A stretch of 64,000 nucleotides of DNA from Streptomyces sp. A 4/2 (GCF_940670765.1 NZ_CALNVW010000037.1:171911-235910), one strand, 5' to 3'. Numbered from the stretch's first letter, positions 34,518 through 43,518 are shown. The notes: generated from the sequence alone by a model not told the origin. Numbers and translations are program-made.

Positions 34518-35110
34518 GGCCGTTCTCCGCGCTTGACCTGCGGCTTCGGCAGACGCATCCGGCGCATCTGGAGCGTACGCATCAGGCCGTAGGCGACGGC
34601 GCCGCGCTTCGGCTCGTCCGGGAAGCGCTCGTTCAGCTGCTTCTTCAGGCGGAACCAGACACCGATCGAGTCGATGACGATCAGCACGATCACCACGAGC
34701 CAGAGGAGCAGCGCGATGCTCTGGATGCCCGGTACCTGGATGACGCTGAGCACCAGGATGATCACGGCGAGCGGCAGGAAGAACTCGGCCAGGCACCAGC
34801 GGGAGTCGACGTAGTCCCGGGCGAAGCGGCGGGCGCGGCCCTTGTCGCGGGCCGGCAGGTAGCGCTCGTCGCCACTGGCGAGGGCTTCGCGCTGCTTGGC
34901 CATGTCCGCACGGCGGGCGTCACGCTGGCGCTTGGCAGCCTCCTTGCGGTCGGTCGTCGGAGTGACCGCGCGGCGTCGCTGGGACTGCGCCTCACTCCGC
35001 TTGGGGGTGGGGCGACCTTTGGGGGCCTGCGGGTCGCGGGGCTGCTTGGAGAGGTCCGTCGTCACCTTGGAGGTGCGGGCCTTCTCTTCATTGGCGCGGC
35101 TTCGGAACAC
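34514..35110 (-). CDS. DUF3043 membrane protein
   Basis: 198 residues. The first 90 are basic and disordered-looking (SKQPRDPQAPKGRPTPKRSE, then KEAAKRQRDARRADMAKQRE). A conserved GDERYLPARDKGRARRFARD segment leads into two membrane helices (FFLPLAVIILVLSVIQVPGI and IALLLWLVVIVLIVIDSIGV) and a basic tail. This matches the actinobacterial DUF3043 family, of unknown function. The GTG at 35110 (VFRSRANEEKA) is the family start. It overlaps the methyltransferase start and is divergent from pspA. Confidence 0.9.
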   Translation of the reverse strand: MFRSRANEEKARTSKVTTDLSKQPRDPQAPKGRPTPKRSEAQSQRRRAVTPTTDRKEAAKRQRDARRADMAKQREALASGDERYLPARDKGRARRFARDYVDSRWCLAEFFLPLAVIILVLSVIQVPGIQSIALLLWLVVIVLIVIDSIGVWFRLKKQLNERFPDEPKRGAVAYGLMRTLQMRRMRLPKPQVKRGERP

Positions 35111-35182
35111 AAAACCCAAGGGTACGGGGTGGCGTGCGGGGGTCCAGAACCGAGGGGGAACGATCCGGCAACGGTCGCCCAC

Positions 35183-35224
35183 TCCGGGATTCCCGGGATT
35201 CCTGAGATCCCCGGGAATCCCGGA
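35183..35224. promoter_or_regulatory. Long palindrome in the DUF3043/pspA divergent spacer
   Basis: A perfect 15-bp inverted repeat (35183-35197 with 35210-35224, spacer 12) is built from GGGATTCCCGGG-like units. Related GGGAT/ATCCC and CCCGGGAGTT pieces follow to about 35265. It lies between two divergent genes, 73 bp upstream of DUF3043, 235 bp upstream of pspA. It could be an operator or a folded element. The rest of the 348-bp spacer shows no other feature I can name. Confidence 0.6.
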
Positions 35225-35458
35225 TGCCCGGGAGTTCTCTCGAATTCCCCTGAAATCTCCCGGATCCATATGGATTTTTCCGTAGTTCCCCGACGTTCCC
35301 CTGGAACCACCTACTCCCTACGCCGGAGCGGATCAGGCGCAGGTCGTCCTGGAGGAGGAGCGCATCCGGTCCCGAACAGTGCGGTAATGGATGTAGGCCC
35401 CGTAGTGTGGGTTCAAGTGCTGGAGCTGAAGTCCGTCAGAAGGGGGCGCGCGAAGCCC

Positions 35459-36235
35459 ATGAGCGGTGTCATGAAGCGTATGGGGATGATCTTCCGCGCG
35501 AAGGCCAACAAGGCCCTGGACCGGGCCGAGGATCCGCGCGAGACCCTCGATTACTCGTACCAGAAGCAGCTCGAACTGCTTCAGAAGGTACGCCGTGGGG
35601 TCGCCGACGTGGCGACCTCCCGCAAGCGTCTCGAACTGCAGCTGAACCAGCTGCAGGGTCAGTCCTCCAAGCTGGAGGACCAGGGGCGCAAGGCGCTCGC
35701 GCTGGGTCGTGAGGACCTGGCCCGCGAAGCGCTGTCGCGGCGTGCCGCGCTGCAGCAGCAGGTCACGGACCTGGAGACGCAGCACCAGACGCTGCAGGGC
35801 GAGGAGGAGAAGCTCACTCTCGCCGCCCAGCGTCTGCAGGCCAAGGTCGATGCCTTCCGTACGAAGAAGGAGACCATCAAGGCCACCTACACGGCGGCCC
35901 AGGCGCAGACCCGGATCGCCGAATCCTTCTCGGGTATCTCCGAGGAGATGGGCGACGTCGGCCAGGCCATCGCACGGGCCGAGGACAAGACCGCCCAGCT
36001 GCAGGCCAGGGCCGGTGCGATCGACGAGCTGCTCGCCTCGGGCGCGCTGGACGACCAGTCCGGCATGGGGAAGGACGACATCTCCGCCGAGCTGGACCGG
36101 ATCTCCGGTGGTACGGATGTGGAACTGGAACTGCAGCGCATGAAGGCCGAGCTGGCCGGCGGATCGTCGTCGAAGCAGGCCATCGAAGGCGGCGAGCCGC
36201 AGGACCGGCCCCATCCGAATCTGGACAAGCAGTAG
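35459..36235 (+). CDS. pspA: PspA/IM30 family envelope-stress protein
   Basis: 258 residues, almost all helical. The N-terminus MSGVMKRMGMIFRAKANKAL forms the amphipathic membrane-binding helix, followed by long coiled coils (ELQLNQLQGQSSKLEDQGRK-type heptads through about residue 180). The C-terminus, from about 200, is a flexible Asp/Ser/Gly-rich tail. PspA (ESCRT-III-like) binds stressed membranes and supports them. Two ATGs are possible; the first, at 35459, gives the familiar start, and the second is four codons on. It is followed nine bases later by pspAA, so both are in one operon. Confidence 0.95.
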   Translation: MSGVMKRMGMIFRAKANKALDRAEDPRETLDYSYQKQLELLQKVRRGVADVATSRKRLELQLNQLQGQSSKLEDQGRKALALGREDLAREALSRRAALQQQVTDLETQHQTLQGEEEKLTLAAQRLQAKVDAFRTKKETIKATYTAAQAQTRIAESFSGISEEMGDVGQAIARAEDKTAQLQARAGAIDELLASGALDDQSGMGKDDISAELDRISGGTDVELELQRMKAELAGGSSSKQAIEGGEPQDRPHPNLDKQ

Positions 36236-36244
36236 GGAAGCGTC

Positions 36245-36523
36245 ATGATCGTACGGATCATGGGTGAAGGCCAGATGGAGCTGGCCGACAGCCACCTCAC
36301 CGAGCTCAACAAGCTGGACGACGAGCTCCTCGTCGAAGTGCAGAGCGGCGACGAAGCCGGCTTCCGGCGCACGCTCCACGCCCTGCTCGACAAGGTGCGG
36401 GAGCTCGGTTCCCCGCTGCCGGACGACTCGCTGGCTCCCTCGGAGCTGATCCTGCCGCCCGCCGAGGCCACGCTGGCGGACGTCAGGGAGATGCTGAACG
36501 ACGACGGTCTGATCCCGGGCTGA
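36245..36523 (+). CDS. pspAA: PspAA-domain protein
   Basis: 92 residues: MIVRIMGEGQMELADSHLTE, a compact alpha/beta start, then DDELLVEVQSGDEAGFRRTL and an acidic Pro-rich end. This is the PspA-associated PspAA domain, which in actinobacteria is encoded directly after pspA and is thought to modulate it. The start lies nine bases after the pspA stop, with GGGAAGCGTC as a ribosome-binding site. Confidence 0.92.
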   Translation: MIVRIMGEGQMELADSHLTELNKLDDELLVEVQSGDEAGFRRTLHALLDKVRELGSPLPDDSLAPSELILPPAEATLADVREMLNDDGLIPG

Positions 36524-36558
36524 GCCCGTTCCCCGGCCCCGGCGCTGTTTCCGGCCGT

Positions 36559-36595
36559 ACGGCGCTCCGCACCCCTTCCGGGGGCGGGGCGCCGT
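36559..36595 (+). terminator. Terminator hairpin after pspAA
   Basis: A 12-bp stem with one T-G wobble (36559-36570 with 36584-36595) closes a 13-base loop 36 bp after the pspAA stop, separating it from the two-component genes. Confidence 0.65.
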
Positions 36596-36679
36596 CGCTG
36601 TTCCCGGAGCCCGTGCCGGGGCCGTGCATGTCCGCCGGTCGGTACGACCACGGCGCGGCACGCCGTACCGTTGTTCCAC

Positions 36680-37942
36680 GTGTCTTCTCCGTCGAGAGCC
36701 GGTACCGGCTATGCCAGGGCCGCCGTCTGGCTGCGCGCCCACCCGCTGGCGTTCGACGCGGGCCTGGCGCTGGGCGCGCTGGTCTGCATGGTCGCCGGTT
36801 CGTTCGCCCACACCGGCGGCTCCGAAGGGCCGGCCTTCGGCCACCGGAGCCCCCAGTTCCACACCTTCGTCCTGATGGGCGTGGGCGCCGCGGCCCTGGT
36901 CCTGCGCCGCCGCACCCCGATGGCCGTACTCGCCGTCACCTGCGGGGTCACCGCGGTCCAGTTGATCTCCGGTGAACCACCGACCCTGGTGGCGATGAGC
37001 GCGGTCATCGCGCTCTGCACGGTCGCCGCCCGCACCGACCGCCCGACCACCTGGCGGGTCGGGCTGGTCACCATGGCCGTACTCACCGGGACGGCGATGT
37101 GCTTCAGCGAGACCCCCTGGTACTCCCAGGAGAACCTGGGAATCTTCGCGTGGACCGGAATGGCCTCGGCCGCAGGGGACGCCGTACGCAGCCGCCGTGC
37201 CTTCGTCGATGCCATACGGGAGAGGGCCGAGCGGGCCGAACGCACCCGTGACGAGGAGGCCCGCCGCCGGGTCGCCGAGGAGCGGCTGCGGATCGCCCGC
37301 GACCTGCACGACGTCGTCGCCCACCACATCGCCCTGGTCAACGTGCAGGCAGGGGTGGCCGCCCACGTCATGGACAAACGCCCCGACCAGGCCAAGGAGG
37401 CGCTCGCGCACGTACGGGAGGCCAGCCGCTCCGCACTGAACGAACTGCGTGCCACCGTCGGCCTGTTGCGCCAGTCCGGCGACCCCGAGGCGCCCACCGA
37501 ACCGGCCCCCGGCCTCGCGGTGCTCGACGAACTGGTCGGCACCTTCCGCAACGCGGGGCTGCCCGTGGAGGTGGCCTGCAACCACGAAGAGGCGGGCATG
37601 CCCGCAGCCGTCGACCTCGCCGCGTACCGGATCATCCAGGAGGCGCTGACCAATGTGCGCAAGCACGCGGGCCCCGGGGCGAAGGCCGAGGTCAGCGTGG
37701 TGCGCGTCGGACCGGCGGTCGAGGTCACCGTCCTCGACAACGGCGTGGGCCAGGGTCCCGCGTCCCGGCCGGAGGACACCGCGCCCGGCACGGCCGCCGA
37801 CGGCGGCGGCCACGGTCTGATCGGCATGCGGGAGCGGGCCGCCGCCCTGCGCGGTTCCTGCACGGCGGGCCCCCGCTACGGCGGCGGCTTCCGCGTCCAG
37901 GCGATACTGCCGGTCAACGCCGGCGCAGGGGAGGACGCATGA
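36680..37942 (+). CDS. Two-component sensor histidine kinase (HPK7/NarX-like)
   Basis: 420 residues. The N-terminal half has four or five membrane helices (FDAGLALGALVCMVAGSFA, TFVLMGVGAAALVLRR, MAVLAVTCGVTAVQLISG and so on) with little extracellular sequence. The HisKA_3 dimerisation helix carries the phosphoacceptor His in RIARDLHDVVAHHIALVNVQ. The HATPase_c domain shows N- and G-boxes in EALTNVRKHAG, VLDNGVG and GGGHGLIGMRERA. The short sensing part suggests it monitors the membrane. The GTG at 36680 was chosen just ahead of the first basic residues, without a clear ribosome-binding site. It overlaps the response regulator by four bases. Confidence 0.94.
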   Translation: MSSPSRAGTGYARAAVWLRAHPLAFDAGLALGALVCMVAGSFAHTGGSEGPAFGHRSPQFHTFVLMGVGAAALVLRRRTPMAVLAVTCGVTAVQLISGEPPTLVAMSAVIALCTVAARTDRPTTWRVGLVTMAVLTGTAMCFSETPWYSQENLGIFAWTGMASAAGDAVRSRRAFVDAIRERAERAERTRDEEARRRVAEERLRIARDLHDVVAHHIALVNVQAGVAAHVMDKRPDQAKEALAHVREASRSALNELRATVGLLRQSGDPEAPTEPAPGLAVLDELVGTFRNAGLPVEVACNHEEAGMPAAVDLAAYRIIQEALTNVRKHAGPGAKAEVSVVRVGPAVEVTVLDNGVGQGPASRPEDTAPGTAADGGGHGLIGMRERAAALRGSCTAGPRYGGGFRVQAILPVNAGAGEDA

Positions 37943-38622
37943 CGATCAGGGTATTGCTCGCCGACGACCAGGCGCTGCTGCGCAGCGCGTTCCGGGTGCT
38001 GGTGGACTCGGAGCCCGACATGGAGGTCGTCGGGGAGGCGGCGGACGGCGCTCAGGCGGTGGCCCTCGCCCGCTCCGAGGCCGCCGATGTCGTCCTGATG
38101 GACATCCGGATGCCCGGTACGGACGGCCTCGCGGCCACCCGCATGATCAGCGCCGATCCGGAACTCGCCGCCGTGCACGTGGTGATGCTCACCACCTTCG
38201 AGGTGGACGAGTACGTCGTGCAGTCGCTGCGCGCGGGCGCCTCCGGCTTCCTCGGCAAGGGCGCCGAGCCGGAGGAACTGCTCAACGCGATCCGGGTCGC
38301 CGCGGCCGGTGAGGCCCTGCTGTCCCCGGTGGCCACCAAGGGGCTCATCGCGCGGTTCCTCGCCCAGGGCGGCAGTGCGGACGGAGCCGCGGACCCCGAG
38401 GCGTACGCGGAACGGCTCGCCGCCCTCACCGTCCGCGAGCGGCAGGTGCTGGTCCAGGTCGGCGGCGGCCATTCCAACGACGAGATCGCCGAACTGCTGG
38501 TCGTCAGCCCGCTCACCGTCAAGACCCATGTGAACCGGGCGATGGCGAAACTCGGCGCCCGCGACCGGGCTCAATTGGTGGTAATCGCCTACGAATCGGG
38601 CCTGGTCCACCCAAGGGCGTAG
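37939..38622 (+). CDS. NarL/LuxR-family response regulator
   Basis: 227 residues. The receiver domain has the acidic pair in VLLADDQALLRS, the phosphorylated Asp in VVLMDIRMPGTDG, Thr in VVMLTTFEVDEYV and Lys in SGFLGKGAEPEEL. The C-terminal LuxR-type HTH begins at LTVRERQVLVQVGGGHSNDE and ends VSPLTVKTHVNRAMAKLGAR. Start and kinase stop overlap as ATGA, so the pair is translationally coupled. The next gene downstream is the RND transporter, a plausible target. Confidence 0.97.
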   Translation: MTIRVLLADDQALLRSAFRVLVDSEPDMEVVGEAADGAQAVALARSEAADVVLMDIRMPGTDGLAATRMISADPELAAVHVVMLTTFEVDEYVVQSLRAGASGFLGKGAEPEELLNAIRVAAAGEALLSPVATKGLIARFLAQGGSADGAADPEAYAERLAALTVRERQVLVQVGGGHSNDEIAELLVVSPLTVKTHVNRAMAKLGARDRAQLVVIAYESGLVHPRA

Positions 38623-38703
38623 CGGCGGCCTACTCCAGCTGCGGTATGCGTCGCATAAGGGAAGGCACCTGGGAGCGACGCGTCGGGGCCCCCGGATGGC
38701 TGA

Positions 38704-38738
38704 AGGTATAGGTGGGTCATTCGTGCCCACCCATACCT
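38704..38738. promoter_or_regulatory. Inverted repeat upstream of the RND gene
   Basis: AGGTAT-a-GGTGGG, nine bases, CCCACC-c-ATACCT: arms of 13 with one mismatch, 41 bp before the RND start codon. With no T-run it looks more like an operator or leader hairpin than a terminator, though it also lies 82 bp after the response-regulator stop. Confidence 0.6.
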
Positions 38739-38778
38739 CCAGTCACACCTGCCTCGCACGCCACAGAAGAGAGACCCC

Positions 38779-41700
38779 ATGTCCTGGCTGTCCAGATTCA
38801 GCCTCGCGCAACGGGCCCTGATCGGGCTGATATCGATCGTCGCCGTCGTCTTCGGTGCGATAGCGATCCCGCAGCTCAAGCAGCAGCTGCTGCCCACCAT
38901 CGAACTGCCGATGGTGTCGGTTCTCGCTCCGTACCAGGGTGCGTCCCCGGATGTGGTCGAGAAGCAGGTCGTAGAACCGCTCGAAGACACCATCAAGGCT
39001 GTCGACGGCATCAAGGGCGTCACCTCCACGGCGAGTGAGGGCAACGCCGTGATCATGGCCCAGTTCGAGTACGGCAACGGCACCAAGCAGCTCGTCGCCG
39101 ACGTCCAGCAGGCCGTGAACCGCGCCCGGGTCAACATCCCCGACTCCGTCGACCCGCAGGTCGTGGCCGGATCGACGGACGACATCCCGACCGTCGTGCT
39201 CTCGGTCACCTCCGACAAGGACCAGCAGGCGCTGTCCGACCAGCTCGACCGCTCGGTCGTCCCGGTCCTCCAGAACATCGACGGCGTCGGCCAGGTCAGC
39301 GTCGACGGCGTGCAGGACCTCCAGGTCACCGTCACCCCCGACAGCGCGAAGCTGGCCGCCGCGGGACTCACCCCCGCCTCGCTCAGCCAGGCCCTCCAGG
39401 CGGGCGGCGCCACGCTCCCGGCCGGTTCGTTCTCCGAGGACGGCAAGAGCCGCACGGTCCAGGTCGGCGGCGGCTACACCTCGCTGAACCAGATCCAGGA
39501 CCTGCGCGTCACCGGCATGTCCTCGATGGGCAAGCCGACCAAGCCGGTCCGGCTCGGCGACATCGCCAAGGTCCAGGAGCAGCCCGCCACCGCGACCTCC
39601 ATCACCCGTACGAACGGCAAGCCCAGCCTCTCCATCGCCATGACGATGGGCCAGGACGGCAGCGCCGTGGGCATCTCCGACGCGGTCAAGGACAAGCTCC
39701 CCGACCTGCGCAAGACCCTCGGCTCCGGCAGTGACCTGACGGTCGCCTTCGACCAGGGACCCTCCGTCTCCAAGTCGATCAACGGCCTCACCACCGAGGG
39801 CGCGCTCGGCCTGCTCTTCGCCGTGATCGTCATCCTGCTCTTCCTGAGGTCGCTGCGCTCGACGCTGGTCACGGCGCTCTCGATCCCGCTCTCGGTGCTC
39901 CTCGCGCTGATCGTGCTGTGGACCGACAACCTCTCGCTCAACATGCTCACCCTCGGCGCGCTGACCATCGCGATCGGCCGCGTCGTCGACGACTCGATCG
40001 TCGTCCTGGAGAACATCAAGCGGCATCTGAGCTACGGCGAGGAGCGCCAGGCGGCGATCATCGCCGCGGTGAAGGAGGTCGCCGGAGCGGTCACGTCCTC
40101 GACCCTCACCACCGTCGCGGTCTTCCTGCCGATCGGCCTCGTCGGCGGCATGGTCGGCCAGCTCTTCGGCTCGTTCTCCATCACGGTCACGGCGGCGCTG
40201 CTCGCCTCGCTGCTGGTGTCGCTGACCGTGGTCCCGGTCTTCTCGTACTGGTTCCTGCGCGCCCCGAAGGGCTCGGAGGGCGTGGACCCGGAGGAGCTGC
40301 GCCGCGCGGCCGAGGCGGAGGAGGAGCGCAGCCGTCTCCAGCGCTTCTACGTCCCGGTGCTCCAGTTCGCGACCCGGCGCCGGGTCACCAGCCTGATCAT
40401 CGCCGCCGTGGTCCTCGTGGCCACCTTCGGCATGGCACCGCTGCTCAAGACCAACTTCTTCGACCAGGGCGAGCAGGACACCATGTCGCTCACCCAGAAG
40501 CTCACCCCGGGCACCAGCCTGGAGGCCGCGAACACCGCGGCCAAGAAGGTCGAGAAGCTGCTCGACGGCGTCGACACCATCAAGGACTACCAGGTCACGG
40601 TCGGCTCCTCCGGCTTCGCCGCCGCGTTCGGCGGTGGCACGGGCGCCAACCAGGCCTCGTACCAGGTGACCCTGAAGAAGGCCTCCGACTACGACGCCAC
40701 CCAGGACCGGATCGAGAAGGGCCTGGCCAAGCTCCACGGCATCGGCGACACCAGTGTCGGCAGTGGCGGCGGCTTCGGCAGCCAGGACCTGAGCGTCGTC
40801 GTGAAGGCGGGCGACGGCGACACCCTCAAGAAGGCGGCCGAGCAGGTACGGGCCGCTGTCGCCGAGCTCGACGACGTCAAGGACGTACAGAGCGACCTGG
40901 CGCAGAGCGTGCCGCGGATCTCCGTGAAGGCCAACGACAAGGCGGCTGCCGCGGGCTTCAACGAGACGACGCTGGGCGCGGCCGTCGGCCAGGCGGTCAA
41001 GGGCACCACGTCGGGCAAGGCGATCCTGGACGACACCGAGCGGGACGTCGTCGTGAAGGCGGCGCACCCGGCCACCACCCTGGCCCAGCTGAAGAACCTC
41101 GACCTGGGCCCGGCCAAGCTCGGCGACATCGCCACGGTGAAGCTGGTCCCCGGCCCGGTCTCGATGACCCGGATCGACGGCGCCCGCGCCGCGACGATCA
41201 CGGCGAAGCCGACCGGTGACAACACGGGCGCGGTCACCACCGCGCTGCAGACCAAGATCAATGACGTCAAGAAGGCGCTGCCCAGCGGCGCGACCGTCGA
41301 GATCGGCGGCGTCTCGTCCGACCAGAGCAGCGCGTTCAAGAACCTGGCGCTGGCCATGCTGGCGGCCATCGCGATCGTCTTCATGCTCCTGGTCGCGACG
41401 TTCCGCTCGCTGGTCCAGCCGCTGATCCTGCTGGTCTCGATCCCGTTCGCGGCGACCGGCGCGCTCGGCCTGCTGATCGTCACCGGCACCCCGATGGGTG
41501 TCCCGGCGATGATCGGCATGCTGATGCTCATCGGCATCGTGGTCACCAACGCGATCGTGCTGATCGACCTGATCAACCAGTACAGGTCGCGTGGTCTCGG
41601 CGTGGTCGAAGCGGTCGTGGAGGGCGGCAGGCACCGTCTGCGGCCGATCCTGATGACCGCGCTGGCGACCATCTTCGCGCTGCTCCCGATGGCGCTCGGC

Positions 41701-41934
41701 GTCACCGGTGAGGGCGGCTTCATCTCGCAGCCGCTGGCCGTGGTGGTGATCGGCGGTCTGATCACGTCGACGCTGCTGACGCTGCTGCTGGTGCCGACCC
41801 TCTACGCGATGGTGGAGCTCCGCAAGGAGCGCCGGGCGAAGAAGAAGGAACTGAAGCGGGCCCAGAAGGGCGGGGCGCAGCCCCGGTCCGGCGCCGACAC
41901 GTCCTCGGACGAGCCGGAGCCGGTGAACGTCTGA
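38779..41934 (+). CDS. RND-family efflux transporter (HAE1/AcrB-like)
   Basis: 1051 residues, with the full twofold AcrB architecture: TM1 at the N-terminus (LAQRALIGLISIVAVVFGAI), a large external loop, TM2-6, then a second loop and TM8-12. The proton-relay Asp pair lies in AIGRVVDDSIVVLENIK. The second half keeps GIVVTNAIVLIDLINQYRS. The external domains are like those of HAE-type exporters, but no membrane-fusion partner or outer-membrane channel is nearby, as is usual in Gram-positives. Substrates are unknown; the upstream two-component system may regulate it. The ATG at 38779 follows GAGAG. Confidence 0.95.
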   Translation: MSWLSRFSLAQRALIGLISIVAVVFGAIAIPQLKQQLLPTIELPMVSVLAPYQGASPDVVEKQVVEPLEDTIKAVDGIKGVTSTASEGNAVIMAQFEYGNGTKQLVADVQQAVNRARVNIPDSVDPQVVAGSTDDIPTVVLSVTSDKDQQALSDQLDRSVVPVLQNIDGVGQVSVDGVQDLQVTVTPDSAKLAAAGLTPASLSQALQAGGATLPAGSFSEDGKSRTVQVGGGYTSLNQIQDLRVTGMSSMGKPTKPVRLGDIAKVQEQPATATSITRTNGKPSLSIAMTMGQDGSAVGISDAVKDKLPDLRKTLGSGSDLTVAFDQGPSVSKSINGLTTEGALGLLFAVIVILLFLRSLRSTLVTALSIPLSVLLALIVLWTDNLSLNMLTLGALTIAIGRVVDDSIVVLENIKRHLSYGEERQAAIIAAVKEVAGAVTSSTLTTVAVFLPIGLVGGMVGQLFGSFSITVTAALLASLLVSLTVVPVFSYWFLRAPKGSEGVDPEELRRAAEAEEERSRLQRFYVPVLQFATRRRVTSLIIAAVVLVATFGMAPLLKTNFFDQGEQDTMSLTQKLTPGTSLEAANTAAKKVEKLLDGVDTIKDYQVTVGSSGFAAAFGGGTGANQASYQVTLKKASDYDATQDRIEKGLAKLHGIGDTSVGSGGGFGSQDLSVVVKAGDGDTLKKAAEQVRAAVAELDDVKDVQSDLAQSVPRISVKANDKAAAAGFNETTLGAAVGQAVKGTTSGKAILDDTERDVVVKAAHPATTLAQLKNLDLGPAKLGDIATVKLVPGPVSMTRIDGARAATITAKPTGDNTGAVTTALQTKINDVKKALPSGATVEIGGVSSDQSSAFKNLALAMLAAIAIVFMLLVATFRSLVQPLILLVSIPFAATGALGLLIVTGTPMGVPAMIGMLMLIGIVVTNAIVLIDLINQYRSRGLGVVEAVVEGGRHRLRPILMTALATIFALLPMALGVTGEGGFISQPLAVVVIGGLITSTLLTLLLVPTLYAMVELRKERRAKKKELKRAQKGGAQPRSGADTSSDEPEPVNV

Positions 41935-41946
41935 CATCTCGCACGA

Positions 41947-41985
41947 CCGCGGCCCCCGCACCGGAATCCGGTGCGGGGGCCGCGG
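41947..41985. terminator. Terminator between the RND gene and nadA
   Basis: 18-bp arms (41947-41964 and 41968-41985) around a 3-base centre form a very stable GC hairpin between two converging genes. Confidence 0.85.
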
Positions 41986-42016
41986 GGTGTCCCGGGCGGG
42001 GAAAGTGCCGGGAGCG

Positions 42017-43198
42017 CTACGGCAGCGCCAGCATCCGCTCCAGCGCCAGCTTCGCGTACTTCTCCGTCTCCGGATCGACCTCGATCCGGTTCACGAGGTT
42101 CCCCTCGGCCAGCGACTCCAGCGTCCACACCAGATGCGGCAGATCGATCCGGTTCATCGTCGAGCAGAAGCAGACCGTCTTGTCGAGGAAGACGATCTCC
42201 TTGTCCGGGTGGGCGTTCGCCACCCGCCGGACCAGGTTCAGCTCGGTCCCGATCGCCCACTTCGAACCGGCGGGCGCCGCGTCGAGGGCCTTGATGATGT
42301 ACTCCGTCGAGCCGACCTCGTCCGCCGCCGACACGACCTCGTGCTTGCACTCGGGGTGGACCAGCACCCGTACACCGGGTATCCGCTCACGTACGTCGTT
42401 GACCGAGTCCAGCGAGAAGCGCCCGTGCACCGAGCAGTGCCCGCGCCAGAGGATCATCTTGGCGTTGCGCAGCTGCTCGACGGTCAGGCCGCCGTTCGGC
42501 TTGTGCGGGTTGTAGAGGACGCAGTCGTCGAGCGACATCCCCAGGTCCCGGACCGCGGTGTTCCGGCCCAGGTGCTGGTCGGGCAGGAACAGCACCTGCT
42601 CGCCCTGCTCGAAGGCCCACTCCAGGGCCCGCTTCGCGTTCGACGACGTACAGATCGTGCCACCGTGCCGGCCGGTGAAGGCCTTGATGTCGGCGGAGGA
42701 GTTCATGTACGAGACGGGGACGACCCGCTCGGAGATACCGGCGTCGGTCAGCACGTCCCAGCACTCGGCGACCTGCTCGGCCGTGGCCATGTCGGCCATC
42801 GAGCAGCCGGCCGCGAGGTCCGGGAGGACCACCTTCTGGTCGGCGGAGGTCAGGATGTCCGCCGACTCGGCCATGAAGTGCACACCGCAGAAGACGATGT
42901 ACTCGGCCCCCGGCCTGTCGGCCGCGTCGCGGGCGAGCTTGAAGGAGTCGCCGGTGACGTCGGCGAACTGGATGACCTCGTCACGCTGGTAGTGGTGGCC
43001 GAGCACGAAGACCTTGTCCCCGAGCTTCTCCTTGGCCGCGCGGGCGCGCTCCACCAGGTCCGGGTCGGACGGGGACGGCAGGTCGCCGGGGCACTCCACG
43101 CCACGCTCGCTCTTCGGGTCGGCCTCCCGGCCGAGCAGCAGCAGCGCGAGGGGCGACGGCTGGACATCGAGGTCCTGACGGGTTTGGGCGGTGGTCAC
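42017..43198 (-). CDS. nadA: Quinolinate synthase A
   Basis: 393 residues. Condenses iminoaspartate with dihydroxyacetone phosphate to quinolinate, the NAD precursor, using a 4Fe-4S cluster. The three repeated NadA domains are visible: VFVLGHHYQRDEVIQFADVT, FCGVHFMAESADIL and GCSMADMATAEQVAECW, then SYMNSSADIKAFTGRHGG. Candidate cluster cysteines lie in FCGVH, HPECKHE and FCSTMNR. The GTG at 43198 has AAAGGG eight bases upstream. nadB and nadC are not adjacent here. It is divergent from the IscA-type gene, across a 320-bp region. Confidence 0.95.
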   Translation of the reverse strand: MTTAQTRQDLDVQPSPLALLLLGREADPKSERGVECPGDLPSPSDPDLVERARAAKEKLGDKVFVLGHHYQRDEVIQFADVTGDSFKLARDAADRPGAEYIVFCGVHFMAESADILTSADQKVVLPDLAAGCSMADMATAEQVAECWDVLTDAGISERVVPVSYMNSSADIKAFTGRHGGTICTSSNAKRALEWAFEQGEQVLFLPDQHLGRNTAVRDLGMSLDDCVLYNPHKPNGGLTVEQLRNAKMILWRGHCSVHGRFSLDSVNDVRERIPGVRVLVHPECKHEVVSAADEVGSTEYIIKALDAAPAGSKWAIGTELNLVRRVANAHPDKEIVFLDKTVCFCSTMNRIDLPHLVWTLESLAEGNLVNRIEVDPETEKYAKLALERMLALP

Positions 43199-43518
43199 GA
43201 CACGCACCCTTTCTTTTCCAAGTTCGGCGCGGCGTGTGGCCGCTCCAGGAACCGGTGCGGACACCGGAGGCTTCTCGTCGAAATGACGTTATCTATCATA
43301 ACTGCTTCACGTCACCTTGACGATGGCGATCTCGTCGATGTGACGTATCCCCGATCCCGCGGATCTGTGACTCCGCGGAGGGGGTGTGCGAGCATGAACG
43401 CGTAAGAGAAGTGCCAGGCCCGGAATGAATCCGCGGCCCCGCCGGTTGCACGAGTCGGCAAGCAGTCCGTACTTCCCCTGCCTCAGGGCGGGGAGACCCC
43501 AGCCCGGGAGTGAAGCAG
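43199..43518. promoter_or_regulatory. Divergent control region between nadA and the IscA-type gene
   Basis: 320 bp, no gene. On the minus strand GTTATGAT at about 43295-43302 looks like an extended -10 for nadA and is part of a small inverted repeat GTTAT-5-ATAAC. TGACG/CGTCA pieces flank it. Further right a CCGCGGA-8-TCCGCGG inverted repeat lies at 43357-43378. Any repressor is unknown. Confidence 0.5.

Noticed and set aside
38743..41961. A very long open frame antisense to the RND transporter
   Set aside because: It arises from third-position GC bias; its product is Arg/Asp-rich without domains, while the plus strand encodes a complete RND protein.
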